Positions 10,390 through 18,966 of a stretch of DNA of 38,653 nucleotides are shown here, in pieces. The notes beneath the pieces are model-generated. The model had not been told where the DNA came from, did no database searches, and was given only the letters and a program-made list of their open reading frames with translations. Position numbers and translations under genes: made by a program. The stretch spans positions 7,250 through 45,902 of the forward strand of contig JAHFSE010000010.1 of NCBI GenBank assembly GCA_023265895.1, in the 5' to 3' direction. Numbering within the stretch: the stretch's first letter is position 1; each line of letters opens with the position of its first letter. This DNA is from Gammaproteobacteria bacterium. GTDB taxonomy: Bacteria; Pseudomonadota; Gammaproteobacteria; Pseudomonadales; JAHFSE01.

Positions 10390-11409
10390 TTAAGATCGGG
10401 TTAATTCAGCCACTAAGCCTGATAGTCCCGAACGCATTTTATCTAATAAGTTCTGCTGTACTTCTTTATGAGCCACTCGAATGGCTTGCTGAAACGAAAA
10501 TACATGAGCACTGCCATGACTTTTTATCACCAACCCATTGAGGCCCACTAAGGTTGCGCCATTATGTAAAGCTGGATCCATGCGTTTTTTCAATCCACGC
10601 CACACAGGCCACGCCAACGCAGCAACACTACGTCGATACCAATTCATTTGAATTTCTTCTCGAATCACTTGGCTCATCAAGCGCGCAACACCTTCACTGG
10701 ACTTCAGGGCAATATTACCCAATAGCCCATCACAAACCACCACATCCACACCCCCTTGAAACATGCGATCGCCTTCAATGTAGCCGATATAATTAAGACT
10801 GGATTGACTGAGTAATTGATGCGCCTGCTTAATGGCTTCGTTACCTTTAATTTCTTCTTCACCAATATTTAGCAATCCAATGGTTGGCTTTTGAATAGCA
10901 TCCAACACTTGACAGACCACCGAACCCATCAGGGCACATTGGAATAAATAATCGCTCGAACCACCTACACTGCCACCTAAATCCAACATATGAAAATGTC
11001 CTCGCGCACGAGGAATCACAGAAATAATGCTGGGTCGGTCAATATGCGGCAGGGTTTTTAAGACAAATCGCGAAATAGCAACTAAAGCACCGGTATTACC
11101 CGCGCTCACAAACGCATCCGCTCGATGCTGCTTCACCAAATCGATACCAATGCGCATGGAAGAATCTTTTTTTTGGCGAGCAGCCACCGACGGCTTATCA
11201 GCCATGGTCACCACTTGAGAACTCGGTACGATGGTTAAACGCCGCAACAATGCCGCAGAAACACCTTGCAGCCGCAATTGAAGCTCTGACTCTTGGCCTA
11301 CTAACAGTAACTGCACATCGGCATATTGTTTAAGATATTCCAATGCCGCAGGAAGGGTCACAGCCAGACCAAAATCCCCACCCATCGCATCCACTGCAAT
11401 TTGAATCAT
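10390..11409 (-). CDS. plsX: Phosphate acyltransferase PlsX
   Basis: IAVDAMGGDFG, VSAGNTGALVAISR, DLGGSVGGSSDYLFQCALMG, LLNIGEEEIKGNE. Confidence 0.96.
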   Translation of the reverse strand: MIQIAVDAMGGDFGLAVTLPAALEYLKQYADVQLLLVGQESELQLRLQGVSAALLRRLTIVPSSQVVTMADKPSVAARQKKDSSMRIGIDLVKQHRADAFVSAGNTGALVAISRFVLKTLPHIDRPSIISVIPRARGHFHMLDLGGSVGGSSDYLFQCALMGSVVCQVLDAIQKPTIGLLNIGEEEIKGNEAIKQAHQLLSQSSLNYIGYIEGDRMFQGGVDVVVCDGLLGNIALKSSEGVARLMSQVIREEIQMNWYRRSVAALAWPVWRGLKKRMDPALHNGATLVGLNGLVIKSHGSAHVFSFQQAIRVAHKEVQQNLLDKMRSGLSGLVAELTRS

Positions 11410-11433
11410 ACCTATCTCTTAAACAGACAAAGC

Positions 11434-11457
11434 AAAAACCCCTCACAAGGAGGGGTT
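11434..11457 (-). terminator. Intrinsic terminator/attenuator between rpmF and plsX
   Basis: On the minus strand AACCCCTC-CTTGT-GAGGGGTTTTTG: 8-bp stem followed by a T-run. Confidence 0.75.
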
Positions 11458-11490
11458 AACATGGAAAAGATCCGATCTAAAAAAACAGGC

Positions 11491-11700
11491 TTATTCAGCG
11501 CTGTCTTCCGAAGTTTCATCCACTACCGTTTTGGTAAAAATCACTTGTTTACCACGATAAAAACCATCGGGTGTGATGTGGTGACGTAAATGGGTTTCTC
11601 CCGTTTCTGGATCCTGCGATAACGTTGCAGCAGTCAGAGCATCATGCGAACGACGCATGCCTCGTCTGGAAGGAGTAGTGCGACCTTGTTGTACAGCCAT
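11491..11700 (-). CDS. rpmF: 50S ribosomal protein L32
   Basis: [22 protein letters not shown]...[22 protein letters not shown]; between yceD and plsX. Confidence 0.95.
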   Translation of the reverse strand: MAVQQGRTTPSRRGMRRSHDALTAATLSQDPETGETHLRHHITPDGFYRGKQVIFTKTVVDETSEDSAE

Positions 11701-11720
11701 GAGAGGGCTCCTAAAGAAAA

Positions 11721-12278
11721 CTAATCAGAGTGGTCCTTTTTCGATTGCTCCTGCTGAATTCGCTGAAGCGCCTGAAAAAATTGCGATGATTCTACCTGTT
11801 TTACCGGCTCAGGGGTATCCTGTACCTGCAATTGTTTTACAATTTGTGCATCACATTGATCTAGAGGATGACTGACCGCCACAGGTAAAGCCAGCAGCAA
11901 CTCATCCTCAAGCAGTTCAACTAAGGTTGTCACATCAGCCAAACCCTCAAGCCATTCAAACGCCTCCGGCAAGGATTGCACCTTACACCCTTCGGGGATC
12001 TGCACCAAATGAATCGGCACATTTAAGTTCCACAAAAAAGGCTCCAGACAACGCTGACAAACCATATTCAATACAACCTCAACTTTGCCGACAATCAAAC
12101 GTTGCCCCTGCTCATTGAGAGAAAATGCCAACGAAATTTGTGTATCCGTGGGCATTTGATCAGCGCTATGCTGCATCAATCGTGAAAAACTGGCTAATGG
12201 AAAACAACCTACCAATTGAGATTGCAGATTGGATAAAGTTTTCAGATCTATTTTATTCGCGAGATATTCAGACACCAC
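11721..12278 (-). CDS. yceD: YceD/DUF177 family 23S rRNA accumulation protein
   Basis: Location upstream of rpmF and the [21 protein letters not shown] signature. Confidence 0.88.
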   Translation of the reverse strand: MVSEYLANKIDLKTLSNLQSQLVGCFPLASFSRLMQHSADQMPTDTQISLAFSLNEQGQRLIVGKVEVVLNMVCQRCLEPFLWNLNVPIHLVQIPEGCKVQSLPEAFEWLEGLADVTTLVELLEDELLLALPVAVSHPLDQCDAQIVKQLQVQDTPEPVKQVESSQFFQALQRIQQEQSKKDHSD

Positions 12279-12290
12279 AGCACACTCGCT

Positions 12291-13085
12291 TTAATCAATA
12301 TTTCGACCGTAAAAAATCTCAAGCATTTCACGATGTACTCGCTCTTTAATATCCGTGGTTTCGGTTTCTGTTAACTCATCCACGCCCATACCAAATAAAT
12401 AATCATTCAGCTTAAATTCTTTCAACAGCATCTTAGTGTGAAAAATATTTTCTTGATAAACATTCACATCAATCATTTGATAAGCGGCTTGAGTATCGTC
12501 CGATAAATAATTTTGAATCGAATTAATTTCATGATCAATGTAATGCTTGCTGCCATCCGTATCACGGGTAAAACCACGAATACGATAATCGACGGTCACA
12601 ATATCTGAATCAAAACAGTGAATCAGATAATTCAACGCACGCAATGGCGAAATTAAACCACACGTAGACACATCAATATCCGCTCTAAAAGTACTAATAC
12701 CATTATCTGGATGGCTTTCAGGATAGGTATGCACCGTAATATGGCTCTTATCCAAATGCGCCACACTGCTGGTAGGAATAGGACCTGGCTCTTCTCGAGT
12801 TTTACTTTCGTCGGGCGGCGTTTCATGTTCAGCAATTAACATAGTCACGCTCGCACCTTGCGGCTCATAATCTTGTCGCGAAATATTTAAAATATTCGCG
12901 CCGATAATATGCGTCACTTCTGTCAAAATTTGCGTCAATCGCTGCGCATTATACAACTCATCAATATATTCGATATATTCAATGCGATGCTGTTCTGTCT
13001 TGGCATAACAGATGTCATAAATATTGAAGCTTAAGGATTTAGTTAAATTATTAAATCCCAGTAACTTAATTTTACTTCCTATCAT
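12291..13085 (-). CDS. speD: S-adenosylmethionine decarboxylase proenzyme (E. coli-type)
   Basis: [46 protein letters not shown]...[14 protein letters not shown]...[18 protein letters not shown]113/S114 matches the pyruvoyl self-cleavage site. Confidence 0.96.
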   Translation of the reverse strand: MIGSKIKLLGFNNLTKSLSFNIYDICYAKTEQHRIEYIEYIDELYNAQRLTQILTEVTHIIGANILNISRQDYEPQGASVTMLIAEHETPPDESKTREEPGPIPTSSVAHLDKSHITVHTYPESHPDNGISTFRADIDVSTCGLISPLRALNYLIHCFDSDIVTVDYRIRGFTRDTDGSKHYIDHEINSIQNYLSDDTQAAYQMIDVNVYQENIFHTKMLLKEFKLNDYLFGMGVDELTETETTDIKERVHREMLEIFYGRNID

Positions 13086-13498
13086 GATCGCGGCACCTCA
13101 GAACAAAACGCACCAGAAATCGGCGGATGATAAATAAATTGAATGACATTCATGGCTGGATCCACACAATAAAAACTTCGCGCACCATCGCGGTGGGTTC
13201 TTGGCGCAGCTTTTATTACAACCTTTTGCGCATCTAAATATTGATACCAAGCATCCACTTGTTCCGGCTTCGCCAAAATAAAACCAATATGATCTAACCT
13301 TTGTCCACTCATGGAAACTTCAGCTTTAGCACGATGCAAAGCCAAATTATCAAACCCTGAGGTTAAATAATAATTATCCGCATCCGGCTGCCACTCGATT
13401 GTCATGCCCACTAGATCACAATAAAAAGCCACACAAGCTTCTAAGTCAGCGACAAACAAAGCCACATGTCGCAAGCCCATCATGCCCGCGGGTCTCAT
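13082..13498 (-). CDS. VOC/glyoxalase family protein
   Basis: [29 protein letters not shown]...[15 protein letters not shown]. Confidence 0.85.
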   Translation of the reverse strand: MRPAGMMGLRHVALFVADLEACVAFYCDLVGMTIEWQPDADNYYLTSGFDNLALHRAKAEVSMSGQRLDHIGFILAKPEQVDAWYQYLDAQKVVIKAAPRTHRDGARSFYCVDPAMNVIQFIYHPPISGAFCSEVPRS

Positions 13499-13914
13499 GA
13501 CGCAACAATCTCATAACTATGCGTCACAGCAACGCCAGCGGCTTGCATCATGATGGATCCTGAACAATATTTTTCCGCAGACAATGCCACGGCTTTTTTG
13601 ACTTGCTCCAACTTTAAATTTTCACCACTGACGATGAAATGCAGATGAATTTTACTAAAGACAGCCGGCACTGCATCCACACGCTCAGCGTCAATCTTAG
13701 CTTCACAGTGAGTGACCGATTGCCGTGCTTTACGCAGAATATGCACCACATCAAAGGAGGCACAACCCCCTACCCCTAACAACAACAATTCCATCGGACG
13801 CATGCCTTGATTCAAACCACCATGGTCTGGCGGACCATCCATGATGATGGAATGACCACTTTCAGAAGTACCCTGAAATTTCACGCCCTCAAGCCAAGTG
13901 ACTGTTGCCTTCAT
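13495..13914 (-). CDS. OsmC-like (YhfA-type) protein
   Basis: GGLNQGMRPMELLLLGVGGCASFDVVHILRKARQSVTHCEAKIDAERVDAVPAVFSKIHLHFIVSG; divergent from crp-like gene, as yhfA/crp in E. coli. Confidence 0.88.
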   Translation of the reverse strand: MKATVTWLEGVKFQGTSESGHSIIMDGPPDHGGLNQGMRPMELLLLGVGGCASFDVVHILRKARQSVTHCEAKIDAERVDAVPAVFSKIHLHFIVSGENLKLEQVKKAVALSAEKYCSGSIMMQAAGVAVTHSYEIVAS

Positions 13915-14050
13915 AATCTGCTACCGGATCGCCCCAAAAAGGCCGCAAGGTTACCATAAAACTTTCAGGCAACATACCTTAAAACCACTCGCTCATGCAG
14001 GCCCCTCTGTGAGAGTATCCTGACCGCCGATTAAGACTTCAGGTAACCTC

Positions 14051-14683
14051 ATGAACTCAGCTAAAAACCCCTATTTAAAAGACATCGAATGGTTTTTATC
14101 CCAATGCGTCCGACGTAAATTTCCCGCCAGAAGCACCTTAATTAATGAAGGCGAAGCATCCAATACGTTATATTTTATTATCAAAGGCACCGTCACTGTT
14201 TTAATTGAAGACAGCGATGATCACGAAATGATCATCGCCTATCTCAATGCAGGGGAATTTTTTGGTGAAATGGGGCTTTTTGATGACAGCGCTCAACGTA
14301 GTGCTTGTATTCGAGCAAAAACAGAATGTGAAATCGGTGAAATCAGTTATACACAATTTCACCAGCTGGCTCATGAACATCCTGAATTATTATTTGCACT
14401 GGGCGCACAATTAACCAAACGACTACGCGCAACCACACGCAAAGTCGGTGACCTGGCTTTTCTAGATGTTGCAGGCCGCGTAGCTCGCACACTTTTAGAT
14501 TTATGCAAACAACCCGATGCGATCACCCACCCAGATGGCATGCAAATCAAAATTACCCGCCAAGATATTGGACGCTTAGTAGGTTGCTCTCGAGAAATGG
14601 CGGGCCGCGTGTTGAAAACATTAGAAGATCAAGGACTGGTTTCTGTCAGCGGTAAAACTATGGTGGTTTTTGGTACACGATAA
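14051..14683 (+). CDS. crp: CRP/Vfr-like cAMP-binding transcriptional regulator
   Basis: [84 protein letters not shown]. Confidence 0.92.
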   Translation: MNSAKNPYLKDIEWFLSQCVRRKFPARSTLINEGEASNTLYFIIKGTVTVLIEDSDDHEMIIAYLNAGEFFGEMGLFDDSAQRSACIRAKTECEIGEISYTQFHQLAHEHPELLFALGAQLTKRLRATTRKVGDLAFLDVAGRVARTLLDLCKQPDAITHPDGMQIKITRQDIGRLVGCSREMAGRVLKTLEDQGLVSVSGKTMVVFGTR

Positions 14684-14743
14684 AAGCAACTCATTTCAGC
14701 CTTACAGCAGATTTAATTCCCTACAGCTAACCTGTTGAAGAGG

Positions 14744-14771
14744 TTGTTTTTTACTAAATTTCCAGTATCAT
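14744..14771 (+). promoter_or_regulatory. Putative sigma70 promoter of tRNA-Lys
   Basis: TTGTTT - 16 nt - TATCAT, ~36 nt upstream of the mature tRNA 5' end. Confidence 0.45.
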
Positions 14772-14807
14772 GTGCGCCTCCTCAGCCTACTGGCTGGTTT
14801 TCCTCAA

Positions 14808-14883
14808 GGGTCGTTAGCTCAGTCGGTAGAGCAGTTGGCTTTTAACCAATTGGTCGCTGGTTCGAATCCAGCACGACCCACCA
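14808..14883 (+). tRNA. tRNA-Lys (anticodon TTT)
   Basis: GGGTCGTTAGCTCAGTCGGTAGAGCAGTTGGCTTTTAACCAATTGGTCGCTGGTTCGAATCCAGCACGACCCACCA: full cloverleaf, 7-bp acceptor stem, anticodon loop CTTTTAA, encoded CCA. Confidence 0.97.
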
Positions 14884-14949
14884 TTTTCTTCTTCTTTTCA
14901 TGATATTTCAGAAAATACTTAAATTTGAAGTTTAGGAACATCACCTAAT

Positions 14950-15663
14950 TTAAGCATCAGGAAATAAATTAATCTGAGGTACGCCATGGACATTAATATC
15001 AGTACGCGGTGCAGGCGCTCTTTCTAACAACCAACTTTGCATAGCTAATTCAGCTGATAAGGCTTCTAATTCAGCAATATTTTGCTCTACCTCTCGATCA
15101 CGAACTGCCGCTTTTGCTCGCATCATGAGTTGATCAACTTGAGCTTTAAACTGTTCGGTAGAACGCTGCTGTTCTGAACCTACACTGAGACGCATTTTCG
15201 CTGCAGATGCAACAGCGACATCAACCGCCGACTCACCACCAAAACTGCGGCGTCGACAATCACTTAATAAACGCACGAATGTCTCTAATTTGGCACCAAA
15301 ATTAAAGAAAATAGTATTAAGACCCGACTGGTATTGAGCATTTGTTGGGTGGGACAATAGATTTGCCCGTTGTGCTAGATCGCTGGCTTGATCTATGAAT
15401 TGATCAAACATTGCAGGCGAAATAACACCGACTGTCGTAGGAGAAGCTGCAGCCAAGGAAGAAAAGGGGGAAACATCACGAAAATCTTGCTCACCACTTT
15501 GTTCAACTCGAGCGAGAAATGTAACTGCATTTTCCCATACAACGCCATCCAATAAGGGTGAATCGACAACACCAGTGCGGCTGGTCGCAGCATTACCCTC
15601 ATTGCCCAAAGGTGCTTGATTCTCAATGTTTTGTTGAACACCTTCTAGACGAAAATTACTCAT
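14950..15663 (-). CDS. Hypothetical protein, 237 aa, no recognised family
   Basis: Intact ORF with upstream promoter-like sequence; helical C-terminal half (EQNIAELEALSAELAMQSWLLERA); no signal peptide or recognised domain. Confidence 0.75.
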   Translation of the reverse strand: MSNFRLEGVQQNIENQAPLGNEGNAATSRTGVVDSPLLDGVVWENAVTFLARVEQSGEQDFRDVSPFSSLAAASPTTVGVISPAMFDQFIDQASDLAQRANLLSHPTNAQYQSGLNTIFFNFGAKLETFVRLLSDCRRRSFGGESAVDVAVASAAKMRLSVGSEQQRSTEQFKAQVDQLMMRAKAAVRDREVEQNIAELEALSAELAMQSWLLERAPAPRTDINVHGVPQINLFPDA

Positions 15664-15742
15664 GACTGACTCCTCAAAAATAAATATAGACTAATACTTC
15701 TCCTTAAAACTTCTCACTATTATTCCCTTTGCAGAAGGCGCG

Positions 15743-15771
15743 CTTATACACGCCTCCCACAGAGAGATCAA
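15743..15771 (-). promoter_or_regulatory. Putative sigma70 promoter for the 14950..15663 ORF
   Basis: Minus strand TTGATC - 17 nt - TATAAG, ~75 nt upstream of the start codon. Confidence 0.6.
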
Positions 15772-15804
15772 GATAATTTCACCGATAAAAAACTAACAAC
15801 TGCG

Positions 15805-17751
15805 TCAAGAAGACGCTTTTGCCAACTCTAACAACAACTTATTAATCCGTTGGACGTAAGCATTGGGATCTTCTAATTGGCTGCCTTCCGCTAATACTGC
15901 TTGATCCAATAAAATTCTGGCCAAATCATCAAAGCGATCTTGCTGAATTTCATCATTCAAACGCTCCACTAAAGGATGCTGGGGATTAATTTCTAAAATA
16001 GGTTTAGATTCTGGCACGACCTGCCCTGCCGCTTTCATAATTTGACGCATCTGATGCCCCATATCATGAGCACCTAACACCAAACAACAAGGCGAATCGG
16101 TTAAGCGATGGGTTACTTTCACATCTTGCACTTGCTCTTTTAAGACTTCTTTCATGCGATCGACTAATGCTTTGGCAGATTTTTCCGAAGCCTTCTGTGC
16201 TTTTTTATCGCTTTCGTCTTCAAGATCCCCTAAATCCAAATTATCTTTTGCGACGTGCTGGAAAGATTTACCTTGATATTCGTGCAAATAAGTCATCATC
16301 CACTCATCAATACGCTCACACAACAATAAAACTTCAATGCCTTTTTTACGGAACACTTCTAAGTGCGGACTATTGATTGCTGCTTTATAACTATCGGCCG
16401 TGAGATAATAAATCTTATTTTGCTCCGGCTTCATGCGCTCCAAATATTGATCTAAACCAACAGACGCTTGATCGCTTTCTGCGGCAGTACTGTGAAAACG
16501 TAATAAACTAGCGATTTTTTCGCGGTTAGCAAAATCTTCACCTGGCCCTTCTTTTAATACAGCACCAAAGGATTTCCAGAATTCTGCATACTGCTCTGGT
16601 TCCTCTTTTGCCAATTTAGATAACATCTCCAATACACGTTTAACTAAAGCAGAACGCATGTTTTCGACGGATTTATTCCCCTGCAAAATTTCACGAGAGA
16701 CATTCAATGGTAAATCGTTCGCATCCAATACACCTTTAATGAAGCGTAAATACAAAGGTAAAAATTGTTCTGCATCGTCCATAATAAACACCCGCTGAAC
16801 ATACAGCTTTAAACCTTTAGGTGCTTCACGATTATATAAATCAAACGGTGGACGTTTCGGCAAATACAATAAACTGGTGTATTCCTGTTTGCCTTCCACT
16901 TTATTGTGCGACCAAGTTAAGGGCATTTCAAAATCATGAGCAATGTGTTTGTAGAATTCTTGATATTCCTCATCGGTAATGTCTGAACGAGAGCGGGTCC
17001 ATAAAGCCGTTGCTTTATTCACGACTTCTTGTTCGGACGCAGATTTTTCTTTTTTCTTTTTACTCTTTTTATCGTCTCCTTCTGCCGCTTCAGCATCCCA
17101 TTGTTGTTTTTCCATCAAAATAGGCAATGAAATATGATCAGAATATTTTCGAATAATAGACCGTAAACGCCAGTCATCGGCAAATTCACTGGCATCTTCC
17201 CGTAAATGTAGAACAACCTCAGTCCCTCGCGTATTTTTCTCCACGGTTTCTACGGTAAAATCCCCTTCACCGGTAGATTCCCAATGAACGCCCTGATCTA
17301 CTGACAAGCCCGCTTTACGAGAAAATACTTCCACACGATCAGCTACCACAAAAGCAGAATAAAAACCCACACCAAATTGACCAATCAATTGCGTATCATT
17401 GCGTTGGTCACCACTGAGAGATTGCAAAAATTGTGCAGTACCTGATTTCGCAATCGTACCTAAATGCTCAACCACCTCATCCCGAGACATTCCAATACCA
17501 TTGTCAGCGATGCGAACAATTTTTTTGTCCTTATCAAAGGAGATATGGATATTCAACTCAGCATCATTTTCCAATAGCTGAGAATCATTTAAAGCAATAA
17601 AACGCAACTTATCTGCAGCATCAGAAGCGTTAGAAATAAGCTCTCTTAGAAATATTTCGCGATTACTGTATAGTGAATGTACCATCAGTTGTAATAATTG
17701 TTTGATCTCTGCTTGAAAGCCTAAGGTTTGCTTGGCGAGTGTCTCAGTCAT
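15805..17751 (-). CDS. htpG: Molecular chaperone HtpG (Hsp90)
   Basis: [77 protein letters not shown]. Start set at the conserved N-terminus rather than the track's 17850. Confidence 0.97.
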   Translation of the reverse strand: MTETLAKQTLGFQAEIKQLLQLMVHSLYSNREIFLRELISNASDAADKLRFIALNDSQLLENDAELNIHISFDKDKKIVRIADNGIGMSRDEVVEHLGTIAKSGTAQFLQSLSGDQRNDTQLIGQFGVGFYSAFVVADRVEVFSRKAGLSVDQGVHWESTGEGDFTVETVEKNTRGTEVVLHLREDASEFADDWRLRSIIRKYSDHISLPILMEKQQWDAEAAEGDDKKSKKKKEKSASEQEVVNKATALWTRSRSDITDEEYQEFYKHIAHDFEMPLTWSHNKVEGKQEYTSLLYLPKRPPFDLYNREAPKGLKLYVQRVFIMDDAEQFLPLYLRFIKGVLDANDLPLNVSREILQGNKSVENMRSALVKRVLEMLSKLAKEEPEQYAEFWKSFGAVLKEGPGEDFANREKIASLLRFHSTAAESDQASVGLDQYLERMKPEQNKIYYLTADSYKAAINSPHLEVFRKKGIEVLLLCERIDEWMMTYLHEYQGKSFQHVAKDNLDLGDLEDESDKKAQKASEKSAKALVDRMKEVLKEQVQDVKVTHRLTDSPCCLVLGAHDMGHQMRQIMKAAGQVVPESKPILEINPQHPLVERLNDEIQQDRFDDLARILLDQAVLAEGSQLEDPNAYVQRINKLLLELAKASS

Positions 17752-17811
17752 GTTAAACTCCAGGGTAGTCATAAATAAAGAATGCAAAGAGGGCAAATTC
17801 AGTGGCCCATA

Positions 17812-17838
17812 AGATGGGGATAGAGATTCATTTTTCAA
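17812..17838 (-). promoter_or_regulatory. Sigma32-type heat-shock promoter of htpG
   Basis: Minus strand TTGAAA - 13 nt - CCCCATCT, matching the RpoH consensus CTTGAAA/CCCCATNT. Confidence 0.85.
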
Positions 17839-17857
17839 TATACGATGCAACCGCTAA

Positions 17858-18883
17858 ATGACGAACATGACCGACTATTTAACCAAAAAACGCTGCTTAC
17901 AACACCTTGAGTACTTGATTGCTCTATTTTACTTGCTGTGGTGCCCACCTTTATTCGCTGCGGAAAAGATTGTCATAACACCGGAAGCACTTACACCCTG
18001 CGCTGAATCATCTTCTGCTCCAACAGATTCATGGTTAGATCGCACGCATACCACATGGTCCGAGCGAGTGTGCAATACAGCGGTCCATTTTGATCGTTTC
18101 TTTGGTGATACCCGTTATGACAGCGAGTACGCTTCGTCTTTAGTGCGCGTCTATAATTCTTTTTCTCTCACGCAAAAAGACAGCACCATTTTGGCTTTTA
18201 ACCCACGAATTCGTGCGCGTATTGCACTACCCAATCTACAGGAAAAATTTAACTTATTAATTAGCGATGATACCCAAGATCAAGATGCGCTGTCGCCTTC
18301 AGCAGAAATATTACCTGAACATAACTCTAATAATCATTACAGCGCTACCTTACGCTGGATTGCGCAAACGGAGAAAAAACATCAGTTGGATTTAGATGTC
18401 GGCACACGATTTAATCACGGCCTGCAATTTTTTACCCAAACGCGATTTCGTTATTACTATATTCTCAACGAAGCAGAAAGATGGAATTTCTCTGAAACCC
18501 TTTTTTGGCGAGCTCGGGAAGGTTTTGGTGAGCGATCACAACTGGATTTTGATCACCTATTAGCAGCTAACAAACTCTTTCGATGGACCTCCGCAGCAAC
18601 CTTCTCGGAAAGTACGCAAGGCGTTGATTGGCTAGAACAATTCACTCTATTTCAACAACTCGATGTTAAACAAGCGCTCTCTTATACTTTTGCTTTTTCT
18701 GGTTTTACGATACCTGCTTTCACGACAGAAAATTATGGCATTAGCGCTCGTTATCGCCGCAATATCTATAGTAATTGGCTGTATTTGGAACTAGAACCGC
18801 AATTAAATTGGCCGCTCGATCAACAACATGAATTCACCCCCGCATTTATCCTTCGTATCGAAGCGCAATTCGGCCAACAATAA
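17858..18883 (+). CDS. Predicted exported outer-membrane beta-barrel-like protein, unknown function
   Basis: N-terminal hydrophobic segment HLEYLIALFYLLWCPPLFAAEK (signal peptide) followed by many alternating amphipathic strands (HQLDLDVGTRFNHGLQFFTQTRFRYYYIL...NWLYLELEPQLNWPLDQQHEFTPAFILRIEAQFGQQ); alternative start at MTDYL. Confidence 0.75.
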   Translation: MTNMTDYLTKKRCLQHLEYLIALFYLLWCPPLFAAEKIVITPEALTPCAESSSAPTDSWLDRTHTTWSERVCNTAVHFDRFFGDTRYDSEYASSLVRVYNSFSLTQKDSTILAFNPRIRARIALPNLQEKFNLLISDDTQDQDALSPSAEILPEHNSNNHYSATLRWIAQTEKKHQLDLDVGTRFNHGLQFFTQTRFRYYYILNEAERWNFSETLFWRAREGFGERSQLDFDHLLAANKLFRWTSAATFSESTQGVDWLEQFTLFQQLDVKQALSYTFAFSGFTIPAFTTENYGISARYRRNIYSNWLYLELEPQLNWPLDQQHEFTPAFILRIEAQFGQQ

Positions 18884-18966
18884 AATAATTTTTCCCTTCA
18901 TTTTATTTCGTGTAAAATCGCCGCTCTTTTAAGCAAAGCAATTAAAAATGATCGGGGAACTATTTT

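Noticed and set aside
12125-12349. Plus-strand 74-aa ORF across the yceD/speD junction
   Set aside because: Overlaps two conserved minus-strand genes; no homology recognised.
14008-14028. Possible CRP-binding site TGTGAGAGTATCCTGA upstream of the crp-like gene
   Set aside because: Only the left half-site TGTGA is good; the right half does not match TCACA.
17752-17850. N-terminal extension of HtpG in the ORF track
   Set aside because: Overlaps the sigma32 promoter; conserved HtpG N-terminus begins at [15 protein letters not shown].
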